Notes under the pieces: model-generated | Told to the model about the DNA's origin: nothing | Databases searched by the model: none | Seen by the model: only the letters and a program-made list of their open reading frames with translations | Program-made: the position numbers and the translations under genes | Assembly: GCF_000949135.2 (NCBI RefSeq) | Contig: NZ_JTAN02000005.1 | Span: 372,001-436,000, forward strand | DNA from: Burkholderia sp. USMB20 | GTDB taxonomy: Bacteria; Pseudomonadota; Gammaproteobacteria; Burkholderiales; Burkholderiaceae | DNA length: 64,000 bases | Direction of reading: 5' to 3' | In this document: positions 34,975-44,892 of the stretch, piece after piece | How the letters are laid out: each line of letters opens with the position of its first letter | Numbering within the stretch: position 1 is the first letter of the stretch

Positions 34975-36930
34975 ATGCAATTTCATATCAGAGGATCGCG
35001 CAGCGCATGGCTACCCGCGCTCGTCGCGGCCGCGACGCTCGCCGCGTGCGGCGGTGACGACGGCGGCAGCGTGGCAGGCGTCTCCGCGCTCGCGCAAAAT
35101 CAACAGGACGAGGCCGCTGCATCGGCGGCGGCCGGCGCTCAATCGCTCGCAGCGCGCGTGTCGCCGTCCGGCGTCCCGTACGCGAACCCGGCGAGCGGCG
35201 GACGCTACAAACCGGTGATCAGCAACGGCCAGGTACAGCCGTCGCTGTCGGGCGGCACGATCGAGGAAAACGCGTGGATCGACACGCCGGTCGACTCCGA
35301 CGGCGACGGTACGCGCGACCGCATTCACGTGCGCGTCGTGCGTCCGTCCGAGACCGCCAGCGGCGCGCGCACGCCGGTCATCGTGCTCGCGAGCCCGTAC
35401 TACGCGGGGCTTGCCGACAGCCCGAACCACGACGTCGACGTCGAACTCGACGGCTCGCCGCATCCCGTTGCGACGGCCGCCGCCCCCGGCGGCGCGTCCG
35501 CGCGGATCATGGCCGCCGCGCCGCAAGTGCGCATGCTGCAGCAGCTCGAAGCGGCCGCCGCCGGCCGTTCATGGATCGAAGGCTACTTCGTGCCGCGCGG
35601 CTTCACGATCGTCTATGCGGACTCGCTCGGCACCGCCGGCTCCGACGGCTGCCCGACGATCCTCACGCGCGACGAATCCGTCGCGATGGCGTCGGTGATC
35701 CGCTGGCTCGGCCGCGATGCGACCGCGAAGGATGCGAGCGGCAAGGCAGTCGTCGCGAGCTGGTCGACGGGCCACGTCGGAATGTACGGCGTGTCGTACG
35801 ACGGCACGCTGCCGAAGATGGTCGCGAGCCTGCGCACGCGCGGGCTCGATGCGATCGTGCCGATCGCCGGGTTGTCGAACATGTACGGCTACTATCGCTC
35901 GGGCGGCCTCGTGCGCGCGCCGGAAGGCTATCAAGGTGAGGACGTCGACGTCTATATCAAGGCGCTGCTGACGAATGCGCATCCGGAGCGCTGCACGCAC
36001 CTGGTCGACGAAGCGCTGCAGCAGGAAGACCGCAAGACGGGCGACTATTCGCCGTTCTGGGCCGCGCGCGACATCCCGACCGAGCACGCCGTCGCGCCGG
36101 CACTCGTCGCGCAAGGGTTGACCGACGACAACGTGCGCGTCGACCAGTCGACATCGTGGTATCTCGCGATGCGGCGCCAGGGCGTGCCGACGCAGCTGTG
36201 GCTGCATCGCCTGAAACACACCGACCCGACCCGCGTGCCGGCGATGGCCGATGCGTGGACCGCCGAGGTGAACCGCTGGTTCACGCGCTACCTGATCGGC
36301 GTCGACAACGGCGTCGAACGCGATCCGCGCGCGGTGGTCGCGCAGGCCGACGGCACGCTGCTGAAGGAAACCGACTGGGCCGCGCGGCGCGCCACGCCGG
36401 TCGCGTATTTCGCGGGCGGCGACGGCACGGGCACCGGCACGCTGTCGCGGCTGCCGAGCGGCGGCCCGCTCGCGCGCTTCACCGACGATGCGTCGATTCC
36501 CGCGCTCACGCTGGCGAACGCGCCGACCGGCGAGCATCGCAGCCGCTTCGAGACGACTCCGTTCACGACCGCGACGCGCCTGTCCGGCTCCGCGACCGCC
36601 CGCGTGCGGCTGACCTTCACCGGCGTCGCGAACGTGACGGCGCTGCTGGTCGACCGCGCGCCGGACGGCACGGCGACGATCGTCTCGCGGGCATGGACCG
36701 ATCCGCGCAACCGCGTGTCGGACTGGATCTCGGCGCCGGTGCTGCCGGGCATGCCGTATGACCTCAAGCTGACGTTCATGCCGCGCGACTACACGCTCGA
36801 AGCGGGTCACAGGCTCGGCCTCGTCGTGCTGTCGAGCGACAACGAGGCGACGCTGCGGCCAGCACCGGGCACGGGGCTCGCGCTCGACCCGGCAGGAACG
36901 TCGGTGACGGTGCCGCTGGTGTCGTCCTGA
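34975..36930 (+). CDS. X-Pro dipeptidyl-peptidase S15 family lipoprotein
   Basis: 651 residues; lipobox LAAC at ~22-25 (ATLAACGGDD). S15 peptidase/CocE fold: RGFTIVYADSLGTAGSDG, catalytic Ser in GMYGVSYDGTLPKM (~270), acid in AQGLTDDNV (~385) and His in RLKHTDPTRVP (~414), then a C-terminal jelly-roll (SGSATARVRLTFTG to LVVLSSDN). Known S15 enzymes cleave Xaa-Pro from peptides or are esterases. Anchored in the envelope. Single gene with its own control region. Confidence 0.88.
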   Translation: MQFHIRGSRSAWLPALVAAATLAACGGDDGGSVAGVSALAQNQQDEAAASAAAGAQSLAARVSPSGVPYANPASGGRYKPVISNGQVQPSLSGGTIEENAWIDTPVDSDGDGTRDRIHVRVVRPSETASGARTPVIVLASPYYAGLADSPNHDVDVELDGSPHPVATAAAPGGASARIMAAAPQVRMLQQLEAAAAGRSWIEGYFVPRGFTIVYADSLGTAGSDGCPTILTRDESVAMASVIRWLGRDATAKDASGKAVVASWSTGHVGMYGVSYDGTLPKMVASLRTRGLDAIVPIAGLSNMYGYYRSGGLVRAPEGYQGEDVDVYIKALLTNAHPERCTHLVDEALQQEDRKTGDYSPFWAARDIPTEHAVAPALVAQGLTDDNVRVDQSTSWYLAMRRQGVPTQLWLHRLKHTDPTRVPAMADAWTAEVNRWFTRYLIGVDNGVERDPRAVVAQADGTLLKETDWAARRATPVAYFAGGDGTGTGTLSRLPSGGPLARFTDDASIPALTLANAPTGEHRSRFETTPFTTATRLSGSATARVRLTFTGVANVTALLVDRAPDGTATIVSRAWTDPRNRVSDWISAPVLPGMPYDLKLTFMPRDYTLEAGHRLGLVVLSSDNEATLRPAPGTGLALDPAGTSVTVPLVSS

Positions 36931-37391
36931 CCCGGCGCGCGCAAAACGGGCGCGGTGATCCGAAGGATGCGCGTGCGATCGTGAACGATCGCACGCGCCC
37001 GAATCCACACGAAACGTACCCTGGGCGCCACGCGGCGATGCTGCACCGTTGCGTGGCGCCGTTCTTCATCGACAATGCGGCTCAGCCCGCCGCAAGACGC
37101 CTGGGCACGACATCCGGCCACAGGTTCGCGCGCTCGACGAGTTGATCGTTGCCGGTATGTTCGCGGGAGTGGCGGCTCATCCCGCCGCGCCTCGGCACGA
37201 AGGGTACGGCAGCGATAGTCATCGATCGGCTCCATGAACGGCACACGTCCGGCATCGGCCGGACGGCATGGAGTGCGATGTCATTGCAGCGGGATCGACG
37301 TTCCGGCGCCGAATGGCCGGCCTTGATGCGAATTTTTCCGATTTTCGCGTGCGGGTTGCGGATACATGCCGGCGCGCCGCACGGACCACAC
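36931..37391. other. intergenic region with long hairpin
   Basis: No gene supported between two convergent genes. At 36969-36998 a perfect 14-bp inverted repeat (GCGCGTGCGATCGT, 2-base gap, reverse complement) starts 39 bases after the peptidase stop; it is probably the end of that transcript although no T run follows. Nothing else found. Confidence 0.5.
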
Positions 37392-38321
37392 TCACAGCGG
37401 CGTCAGCACCGCCTCCCCGGCGAAATATCGCGCCGCATTGTCGAGAAACTGCTGGACCGAGCGATCGAGCGCCTCCGGCGACCAGCCGCCCATGTGCGGC
37501 GTCAGCACGATATTGTCGAGCGCCGTCAGCGCGCGCGGCGGCTCCGGCTCGCCTTCGTAGACGTCGAGCCCCGCGCCCGCGATGCGCCGTTCGCGCAGCG
37601 CATCCGCCAAAGCGGCGGTATCGACAACGCTGCCGCGCGACACGTTGACGAGAAACCCGCCGGGGCCGAGCGCATCGAGCACCGCGCGGTCGATGAGGTG
37701 ACGCGTGCCCGCGCCGCCCGGCGTCGCGACGATCAGGAAATCGGCCCATTGCGCGAGCGCCTCGACGCGCTCGAAATAGCGATACGGAACATCCTTCCCG
37801 GAACGGTTGTGATAACCGATCTCGATGTCGAAGCCGGCCGCGCGCCGCGCGCACTTCTCGCCGATCTTGCCGAGCCCGACGATACCGAGCTTCTTGCCCG
37901 ACACGTTCGGCGGCATCGGCAGCGCGTCGCGCCATACGCCCGCGCGGGTCTTCGCATCGAGTTGCACGACGTTGCGCACCGCCGCCAGCAGCAGCGCGAA
38001 CGCATGATCGGCGACGCAATCGTCGTTGGTGCCCGCGCCCGTCACCACGGTGATGCCGCGCGCCTTCGCATGCGCGACGTCGATGTGCTCGTAGCCGGCG
38101 CCGAGCGCGCTGACGAACGTGAGCTGCGGCAGACGGTCGATTTCAGCGGCTGTCAGGCCCGTGCTGCCGTTGGTCAACACCGCGCGAATCGTGCGGCCGT
38201 GTTCGGCGATCGCGCGCTCGCGTTCCTCGGCGGTCGGTGCATGGTGGACGTCGTACGACGCGGCGATCTCGCGGTGCGCGTCGTCGCGCAGCGCGATAAG
38301 GACCAGTAGCTCGGGTTTCAT
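37392..38321 (-). CDS. D-2-hydroxyacid dehydrogenase
   Basis: 309 residues, NAD(P)-dependent reductase of 2-keto acids in the GyaR/HprA group. Nucleotide-binding GLGKIGEKCARRAAG (~150-164), catalytic Arg in VNVSRGSVVDTAAL (~232), Glu in LDVYEGEPEP (~262) and His in LTPHMGGWSPEA (~282). Probably glyoxylate/hydroxypyruvate or similar reductase; substrate not decided by sequence. Divergent from the betaine transporter genes. Confidence 0.9.
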   Translation of the reverse strand: MKPELLVLIALRDDAHREIAASYDVHHAPTAEERERAIAEHGRTIRAVLTNGSTGLTAAEIDRLPQLTFVSALGAGYEHIDVAHAKARGITVVTGAGTNDDCVADHAFALLLAAVRNVVQLDAKTRAGVWRDALPMPPNVSGKKLGIVGLGKIGEKCARRAAGFDIEIGYHNRSGKDVPYRYFERVEALAQWADFLIVATPGGAGTRHLIDRAVLDALGPGGFLVNVSRGSVVDTAALADALRERRIAGAGLDVYEGEPEPPRALTALDNIVLTPHMGGWSPEALDRSVQQFLDNAARYFAGEAVLTPL

Positions 38322-38487
38322 GTCAGCAAGTGTCCGCAGGCGGGAATGCGCTCCAGTGTAACAACGGCGTGCGACGCATGCGGGTTACCCCCACGCGTGC
38401 TGTGGACGTGCCGCCGCACGCGGTTTGCCAAAGCCGACTCAGTCAAGTAACTTTCGGCGTACGTCCCCGTTCTGGAGAAAGGCCCCG

Positions 38488-39411
38488 ATGAAGCTCGCCC
38501 TGCCCGCCCGCATCCTGGGCCTCGCGTTCGCCGCCGCAGTCGTCGCACCCGGCGCGCACGCCGACACGCCCGTCGTGGTGTCATCGAAAATCGACACCGA
38601 AGGCAACCTGCTCGGCAACGTCATCGCACAGGTGCTGAAGGCCCACGGCATCCCCGTCACCGAAAAGATCGCGCTCGGCACGACCCCGATCGTGCGCAAG
38701 GCGCTCACGAGCGGCGAGATCGACATCTACCCCGAATACACGGGCAACGCGGCGTTCTTCTTCAACAAGGCCGACGATCCCCTGTGGAAGAACGCGAGCC
38801 AGGGCTACGACACCGCGAAGAAGCTCGACTACGCGGCGAACCATCTCGTCTGGCTGACGCCGGCGCCCGCGAACAACACGTGGGGCGTCGCCGTGCTCGC
38901 GCCGGTCGCGCAAGCGCAGCACCTGAAGACCTTCTCCGACTTCGGCAAGTGGATCGCGGGCGGCGGCAAGCTGAAGCTCGCGGCATCGGCCGAGTTCGTG
39001 AACAGCGCATCCGCGCTGCCGTCGTTCGAAAAGGCATACGGCTTCAAGCTGAAACCCGATCAGCTCGTCGTGCTGTCGGGCGGCGACACGGCCGCGACGA
39101 TCAAGGCCGCCGCGAACCAGACCGACGGCGTGAACGCGGCGATGGTGTACGGCACCGACGGCGGCATCTCGTCGAGCGGCCTCGTCGTGCTCGACGACGA
39201 CAAGCACGTGCAGCCCGTCTATGCGCCGACGCCGGTGATTCGCGAAGCCGTGCTGAACGCGCATCCGCAAATCGCCGACTTCCTGAAACCCGTGTTCGCG
39301 AGCCTCGACCTGAAGACGCTGCAGACGCTGAACGCGCGCATCCAGATCAACGGCGAACCGGCGGCCGGCGTGGCCAAAAGCTACCTGAAGTCGAAAGGCT
39401 TCGTTAAGTGA
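38488..39411 (+). CDS. osmF: OsmF/YehZ-type betaine ABC transporter substrate-binding protein
   Basis: Periplasmic binding protein for glycine betaine-like osmolytes, 307 residues. Signal peptide (LPARILGLAFAAAVVAPGAHA) then VVVSSKIDTEGNLLGNVIAQVL, DIYPEYTGNAAFFF and TDGGISSSGLVVLDDDKHVQPVYAPTPVIRE-type blocks of the OpuAC-like family. First gene of a yehZ-Y-X-W order; stop overlaps the GTG of the permease gene (GTGA). In E. coli the system is low-affinity and stress induced. Confidence 0.93.
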   Translation: MKLALPARILGLAFAAAVVAPGAHADTPVVVSSKIDTEGNLLGNVIAQVLKAHGIPVTEKIALGTTPIVRKALTSGEIDIYPEYTGNAAFFFNKADDPLWKNASQGYDTAKKLDYAANHLVWLTPAPANNTWGVAVLAPVAQAQHLKTFSDFGKWIAGGGKLKLAASAEFVNSASALPSFEKAYGFKLKPDQLVVLSGGDTAATIKAAANQTDGVNAAMVYGTDGGISSSGLVVLDDDKHVQPVYAPTPVIREAVLNAHPQIADFLKPVFASLDLKTLQTLNARIQINGEPAAGVAKSYLKSKGFVK

Positions 39412-40582
39412 CGGGTCGCGCGGTGGCGTCCGCGCGGCGCATCACGCTCGACAAGGTCGGTATCCTGATCGGTGTCCTGACGATCGTGGCGGTGTTCGGC
39501 ATGCCGTTCATGGTGCTGCGGCCGAACCGTATCGCGGCCGGCACGGGGCTGTCGGTATTCGCCGCGCTGCCCGCCGTGCAGGGTGCCGCGCTCGCCGCGC
39601 TGTGGCTCGTCGGCGCGTTGTGGGCGATGACGGCGAGCCGTCCCGCATGGCGGCTCGCGGCCGGCTGCACGTGGCTCGCGACGCTGGCCTACGCGGTCGG
39701 TGCGGCGGCGACGCACGCCGTCGCCCCCGCCGACGAGCGCTCGCACCGTGTCGCCCCGGCGGCGTGTGCTGCTGCTGTTCGCGTGGGCGTGCCTCGTCGC
39801 CGAACGCGCTCGCGCGGCTCGGCCTTCGGCCCGTGGCGGCCGCTCTTCGCGCTCGCCGTCGCCGTGGCAGCGATAATCGCTGCCGGCTCGCGAGCGGCTG
39901 GTGGACGGCTGTCCGTGATGCGCGAATACGCGGTGCGCAGCGACGACTTCTGGCGGGCGAGGCGATCCGGCACGTCGCGCTCGCGCGGCTCGGTCGCGGC
40001 GCGCTCGTCGCGGCCTGCCGCTCGGATCGCATGCGCGCGGTCGCGCCGGTGCGCACCGTCGTGATGCCGGTGCTCAATATCGTGCAGACGATCCCGAGCA
40101 TCGCGATGTACGGGCTGATGATGGCGCCGCTCGGCCTGCTCGCCGCGCACGTGCCGCTCGCGGCCGCGCTCGGCATCCGCGGGATCGGCGTCGCGCCGGC
40201 CGTGCTCGCGCTGTTTCTCTACTCGCTGCTGCCGATCGCGTCGAGCGTCGTGGTCGGGCTCGAACAGGTGCCGCCGCACGTGACCGAAGCAGCACGCGCG
40301 ATGGGCATGACGCGCGCGCAGCGGCTGCTGCGCGTCGATCTCGTGCTCGCGTTGCCGGTGATCCTGAGCGGCGTGCGCATCGTGCTGGTGCAGAACATCG
40401 GCCTGACCGCGGTCGCCGCGCTGATCGGCGGCGGCGGGTTCGGCATCTTCATCTTCCAGGGAATCGGGCAATCGGCCGCCGATCTCGTGCTGCTCGGCGC
40501 GATCCCGACGATCGCGCTCGCGCTGGCGGCCGCCGTCGTGTTCGAAGCCGCGACCACGCTCGCGAAGGAACGTACCGCATGA
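39408..40582 (+). pseudogene. yehY: YehY-type betaine ABC permease with clustered frameshifts
   Basis: The span of 1175 bases fits a ~390-residue YehY permease. Frame 1 from the GTG at 39408 encodes the N-terminal membrane segments to about 39755; the C-terminal permease domain (VAPVRTVVMPVLNIVQTIPSI through TLAKERTA) is in another frame from 40040 to 40582. In between, recognisable permease pieces hop frames: LLLFAWACLVA (39769), NALARLGLRP (39803), GPWRPLFALAVAVAAIIA (39828), SGWWTAV (~39892), SVMREYAVRSDDFWR (~39913), EAIRHVALARLG (~39959). At least seven frame changes in 300 bases, with little sign of amino-acid decay. As read, no functional protein. Either sequence error or damaged gene. 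Confidence 0.85.
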
Positions 40583-41517
40583 TCGAGATCGAACGCATCG
40601 GCAAACGCTTCGGCGACGTCGTCGCCGTCGACGACGTATCGATGACGATGAAGCAAGGCACGATCACCGCGCTCGTCGGCGCATCGGGCAGCGGCAAGTC
40701 GACGCTGCTGCGGATGATCAACCGGCTGATCGCGCCGACCGGCGGCACGATCCGCATCGACGGCGTCGACACCGCGAGCGTGCCGCCCGAGCAGTTGCGG
40801 CGGCGCATCGGCTACGTGATCCAGGGGCACGGCCTGTTCCCGCACTGGAGCGTCGCGCGCAATATCGCGACCGTGCCGCGCCTGCTCGGCTGGCCGGCCG
40901 AGCGCATCGACGCGCGCGTGCGCGAACTGCTCGACCTGTTTCATCTCGCGCCGTCCGAATTCGCGGACAAGCTGCCGCACGAACTGTCGGGCGGCCAGCA
41001 GCAGCGCGTCGGCGTCGCGCGCGCGCTCGCGGCCGAGCCCGCGATGCTGCTGATGGACGAGCCGTTCGGCGCCCTCGATCCGATCATCCGCAACAAGGCG
41101 CAGGACGATCTGTACGCATTGCAGCGCCGCCTCGGCATCACGGTCGTGATCGTCACGCACGATATCGAGGAAGCGCTGAAGCTCGGCGACACGATCGCGG
41201 TGATGGACGGCGGACGGCTGCTGCAGGTCGCGTCGCCGGCCGAGATTCTCGGCAAGCCGGCGGCGGGTGTCGTCGAGCAGCTCGTCGCCGGCGTCGACCG
41301 GCCGCTGCGCCTGCTCGCGCTGACGCCGATCGACGCGGTGGCCGAGCCCGGCCACGCCGACGGCGAACCGATCGCCGCGACACGCACGCTGCGCGACGCG
41401 GTGTCCGAGCTGCTGTGGCGCGGAGCGGACGCATTGCCGGTCGAAGGCGGCAACGGGCCCGACGTGCGCCGCATCACGCTCGACGCGATCCGCGCGCACG
41501 CGAGGAAGCCCGCATGA
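40579..41517 (+). CDS. yehX: OsmV/YehX-type betaine ABC transporter ATPase
   Basis: 312 residues. Walker A GASGSGKST (~37-45), Q-loop VIQGHGLFPHWSV, signature LSGGQQQRVGVARAL (~137), Walker B MLLMDEPFGALDP (~157) and switch His THDIEEALKLGD; C-terminal regulatory part with a CBS-like tail (VSELLWRGADALPVEGG). ProV/OpuCA family. Its start overlaps the frameshifted permease stop and its stop overlaps the next start (ATGA), so it is in one operon. Confidence 0.93.
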   Translation: MIEIERIGKRFGDVVAVDDVSMTMKQGTITALVGASGSGKSTLLRMINRLIAPTGGTIRIDGVDTASVPPEQLRRRIGYVIQGHGLFPHWSVARNIATVPRLLGWPAERIDARVRELLDLFHLAPSEFADKLPHELSGGQQQRVGVARALAAEPAMLLMDEPFGALDPIIRNKAQDDLYALQRRLGITVVIVTHDIEEALKLGDTIAVMDGGRLLQVASPAEILGKPAAGVVEQLVAGVDRPLRLLALTPIDAVAEPGHADGEPIAATRTLRDAVSELLWRGADALPVEGGNGPDVRRITLDAIRAHARKPA

Positions 41518-42287
41518 CGACGCGGCCCGCGCGTTCGCATTCGCCCCGGCCGCGGCGGCTGCCCGCGCATGTCGCACGCGCGGCCGCGCTCGCGCTGCTG
41601 CTCGTGCTGCTGTTGCGCCCCGCGTGGCTGCAGGGCGTGTTCGCGCCGTTCGCGGACAACGGCGCGCCGGTCATCTACGACCGCGCGAGCCTGCTCGATC
41701 TCACGCTCGCGCATCTCGGCACCGTCGCGCTGTCGAGCCTGCTCGGCACGCTGGTCGCGGTCGCGGCCGGGATCGCGGTCACGCGGCCGGCCGGCGCGGA
41801 TTTCCTGCCGGTCGCGCGCAGCGTCGTCGACATCGGCCAGACCTTTCCGCCCGTCGCGGTGCTCGCGCTCGCGGTACCGGCCGTCGGCTTCGGGTTGAAA
41901 CCGGTGCTGATCGCGCTCGTGCTGTACGGGCTCCTGCCGGTTTTCGAGAGCACGATCGCGGGGCTCGAGGACGTGCCGCGCGACGTCGTCGACGCCGCGC
42001 GCGGGATGGGGATGAGCGGCTGGCAGCAGCTGGTGTCGGTCGAGCTGCCGCTCGCGTTTCCGGTGATCGTGAACGGCATCCGGCTCGCGGTCGTGATCAA
42101 TCTCGGCACCGCGACGATCGGCTCGACGGTTGCCGCGCGCGGGCTCGGCGACGTGATCATCGCGGGCCTGCAGACGTCGAACACCGCGTTCGTGCTGCAG
42201 GGCGGCGTGATCGTCGGGCTGCTCGCGGTGCTGGTCAGCGATGCGATCGGGGCGATCGCGCGAGTGGCGGGCGCGCGGCGGGCGTAG
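41514..42287 (+). CDS. yehW: YehW-type betaine ABC permease
   Basis: 257 residues, OpuCB-type permease: LTLAHLGTVALSSLLGTLVAVAAGI, FPPVAVLALAVPAVGFGLKPVLIALVLYG-type segments, and the EAA loop EDVPRDVVDAARGMGMSGWQQL (conserved G at ~172). Second permease of the importer, intact. Ends the yehZYXW-like operon. Without a working YehY partner the importer may not assemble. Confidence 0.92.
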   Translation: MTTRPARSHSPRPRRLPAHVARAAALALLLVLLLRPAWLQGVFAPFADNGAPVIYDRASLLDLTLAHLGTVALSSLLGTLVAVAAGIAVTRPAGADFLPVARSVVDIGQTFPPVAVLALAVPAVGFGLKPVLIALVLYGLLPVFESTIAGLEDVPRDVVDAARGMGMSGWQQLVSVELPLAFPVIVNGIRLAVVINLGTATIGSTVAARGLGDVIIAGLQTSNTAFVLQGGVIVGLLAVLVSDAIGAIARVAGARRA

Positions 42288-42519
42288 CACGCGGCAGGCG
42301 GATTACGCACCCGCAGTCGTTGCGTCGCGGGAGAACAAGGGGGCGCAAAAAAAACGGGCGCGCTTCATCCGGACTCCGATGCGTGTTCGTGCAACGATCC
42401 TGTCTGCGCACCGCGCGCATCGATACAAGCCTACATCGTGCTTTCATTCGAGCCTGCGCTCGAACGCGCACGACGATTGGCCGATATACTATGCGCCTCT
42501 CATTTCCCCGCACTCCACC

Positions 42520-43188
42520 ATGCGACGACGGTTTCTCTGGCTGATCGTGCTTTCGCTCGGCATTGCGCAACAGGCGTCGGCGCAGCAGGCGCCCACCCTG
42601 CCTGCCTCCGCGCCCGAAGCGGCCGCATCCGCGCCGAGCATGGCCTCCGCACCGCTCGCGAACGATCAGCCGAACGAAGAAAACCGCCGCATCACGTCGT
42701 ACCTGACCAGGAAATTCGGTGTCGCGAAAGAGCGCGCCGCGAAGCTCGCCGATATCGTGAGCGTCACTGCGACGAAATATTCACTGCCTCCGGCACTCGT
42801 TTACGCGATTATCTCGATCGAATCGCGCTTCCAGGAAAAGGCGCGCGGCCAGCACGGCGCGACCGGGCTGATGCAGGTCGTGCCGTCCGCGCACCGCGGC
42901 ATGCTGCGCGACGTGAAGGACCTCACCGAGCCGAATGCGAACGTCGAAGCGGGCTCCAAAATCCTGTCGGGCTATGTGCGGGCGGCCGGCGGCAACGTGC
43001 AAGCCGGGCTGAGGAGTTATGGCGGCTCCAACGCGTATGCGGCGAAGGTGATGCAGCGGGTCGACGCGTTCCGCTTCGTGCTCGAACCGGAAGACGGCGC
43101 GAAAGGCTCGAACGACACGAACCCGCGCATGGTGCCGGTCAGCGATCCGTCGACCGCGGCGCCCGCCGCGAGCCGCAACGCAAAGTAG
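42520..43188 (+). CDS. lytic transglycosylase (SLT domain)
   Basis: 222 residues with signal peptide (RRRFLWLIVLSLGIAQQASA) and an Ala/Pro-rich linker to ~55. SLT family 1 domain: YAIISIESRFQEKA with catalytic Glu (~102), then QHGATGLMQVVP (GLMQ motif) and AGGNVQAGLRSYGGS near 165. Cleaves peptidoglycan glycan strands with 1,6-anhydro product. The start at 42520 is the Met directly before the signal peptide. Not linked in function to the convergent hipA. Confidence 0.9.
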   Translation: MRRRFLWLIVLSLGIAQQASAQQAPTLPASAPEAAASAPSMASAPLANDQPNEENRRITSYLTRKFGVAKERAAKLADIVSVTATKYSLPPALVYAIISIESRFQEKARGQHGATGLMQVVPSAHRGMLRDVKDLTEPNANVEAGSKILSGYVRAAGGNVQAGLRSYGGSNAYAAKVMQRVDAFRFVLEPEDGAKGSNDTNPRMVPVSDPSTAAPAASRNAK

Positions 43189-43202
43189 GCGCACCGCGCG
43201 CG

Positions 43203-44555
43203 TCAGAGCAGCTCGACGTTGACCTTGGGCACCATGGGCGCAATCCGCAGGACGCGCTCGGCCTGAGCTCGCACGTACTCCGAAATACGGTGTACCCATG
43301 CACGCTCGTCGCCTGCGTACACGCCGGATTCCGCCAGTTCGGGAGCCAGCTTCCCGGCCAGCGTCGCCATCCGCGTCATTTCACGCGCAACGAGCGCCGG
43401 CCGGATCCGCACACGATGCGCGAAGTCCGCGAGCGCGAAAGCCGTGAGCTCCTCGGTGCGAAACACATCGCCGTACGCCATCGCCATGTCCTGCACATAG
43501 GCGTCGCCGTAGACATTCACGCACACCAGGTCGTAAAGCGGCGCCGGATCGAGCCCGCCGCTGCTGACGAAAAACGAAATGTTCTTGCCGTGCGCGTCGC
43601 TGTTGCCGATCAGCAGCTGCAACAACGCCCAGCGCAACATGGCCGAACGCGCGGCGGCGGGCGTCTCGAGAAACGGCGTCAGCGAAAACAGCTTTTCGAA
43701 GCTCACGCCTTCGCGGATATTGCGTACGTCCGCATTGTTGCCGAGATTGCGTTCGTATTTGAGTGTCGCCGGCAAGTCGAGGGCCTGGCATCCATCGATG
43801 ACATGAAGTCGCCGCACCGCGCTCACGCGCTGCGGATCCTCCGGATCGGTCGTCACGACCCGGTCGAATCGTTCGATCAGCAGAATTGGTTCGGGGATGC
43901 GCCGAATCTCGACATGCGCGACCGGCAAGCCCATGCGGGCCGCCAGCGTCATGCAGAAATGCTCGTTGGCCACCATGAACGGCGCCTGCGGGCTGCGCGA
44001 CTCAGGCTTCAGAATGTGCGAACTGCTGAGCGCCCCGTCGACAAGCGCATACCGTTCACCCTCGACGAGCACCTGCAGTTTGTCCTGATGGCCGGCGATC
44101 GACAGGCGTACCTGATCGTCCCACACGGGAAACGGAATCGCATCGCGCTTGCGGATACGATCGGTCAGTTCCTCCGCGGAGATCGGTCGGCGCACGGGTT
44201 CGAGGGTTTCAGGCGCCCGTGCGGGCGAACCGTCGTCCGGAACGAAGCTCAACGCACCGACGGGCTCCTTGCCGAGCATTCGAATCAGGCCGAAAACGTT
44301 GTCCTTCGACATCTGATACATCGAGGCGGCCACGTCGAGTGCACGGCCCTCGGGCAGCAGGTTGCCCACGAAGCGCTGGATCGCGCCCGACGGCGGGATT
44401 CCCCCGTCGAGCGGAATGCACGGCGACAGCGCAAACGCATCGCCGCGTGCCAGCCACGCCGGATCGTAGGAAAAGCCGTAGTCGTCGCGGCGGGCATCGT
44501 AAGTCAACTGCCCGACCGGCGAGCCATCGGCCGAAATGCGCAGACGATGGATCAT
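43203..44555 (-). CDS. hipA: HipA toxin, serine/threonine kinase
   Basis: Persistence toxin of the HipBA module; known HipA phosphorylates glutamyl-tRNA synthetase. 450 residues. N-terminal HipA subdomain (GQLTYDARRDDYGFSYDPAW, RFVGNLLPEG), ATP/activation region SIAGHQDKLQV (~152), catalytic loop IGNSDAHGKNISFF (~305) and metal-binding Asp in PLYDLVCVNVY (~326). All kinase motifs look intact. Start overlaps the hipB stop by one base (TGATG); a GTG one codon earlier is possible. Confidence 0.94.
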   Translation of the reverse strand: MIHRLRISADGSPVGQLTYDARRDDYGFSYDPAWLARGDAFALSPCIPLDGGIPPSGAIQRFVGNLLPEGRALDVAASMYQMSKDNVFGLIRMLGKEPVGALSFVPDDGSPARAPETLEPVRRPISAEELTDRIRKRDAIPFPVWDDQVRLSIAGHQDKLQVLVEGERYALVDGALSSSHILKPESRSPQAPFMVANEHFCMTLAARMGLPVAHVEIRRIPEPILLIERFDRVVTTDPEDPQRVSAVRRLHVIDGCQALDLPATLKYERNLGNNADVRNIREGVSFEKLFSLTPFLETPAAARSAMLRWALLQLLIGNSDAHGKNISFFVSSGGLDPAPLYDLVCVNVYGDAYVQDMAMAYGDVFRTEELTAFALADFAHRVRIRPALVAREMTRMATLAGKLAPELAESGVYAGDERAWVHRISEYVRAQAERVLRIAPMVPKVNVELL

Positions 44556-44890
44556 CACGGGCCCTCGGGCAAACCGGACGAGCCTGGCAAAGCGGCGCGC
44601 ACCGTCGCGGTGTCACGCAATGCGTTGCGCGCCGCCGGGACGTCGCGTTTCGGCACGACGAGCAAATTGAGGCCGAAGCCGTCCAGTACCTTGAACAGCT
44701 TGTCGAGACTCACCGCGCGGCCGTTTTCGAGCCGCGACAGGACGTCCTTGGAGACGCCGAGCATGTCGGCCGCATCGTCGATCCGCATCTGGTTCTGCGC
44801 GCGCCGGTTGCGCACGAGCGCGCCCAGGGCGGCAAGGTCCGGTGCGAACGGGTCGGGTGCCGCGATGGGTTGCGGTAAGGTTCGGGCCAT
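44555..44890 (-). CDS. hipB: HipB antitoxin, XRE-family repressor
   Basis: 111 residues. HTH: LVRNRRAQNQMRIDDAADMLGVSKDVLSRLENGRAV at ~26-60, followed by LDKLFKVLDGFGLNLLVVPK, which is the HipB dimer strand. Binds HipA and represses the operon. Its start codon is two bases from the first of four regularly spaced operator-like sites, so autoregulation is expected. Slightly longer than E. coli HipB (88) at both ends. Confidence 0.93.
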   Translation of the reverse strand: MARTLPQPIAAPDPFAPDLAALGALVRNRRAQNQMRIDDAADMLGVSKDVLSRLENGRAVSLDKLFKVLDGFGLNLLVVPKRDVPAARNALRDTATVRAALPGSSGLPEGP

Positions 44891-44892
44891 AA

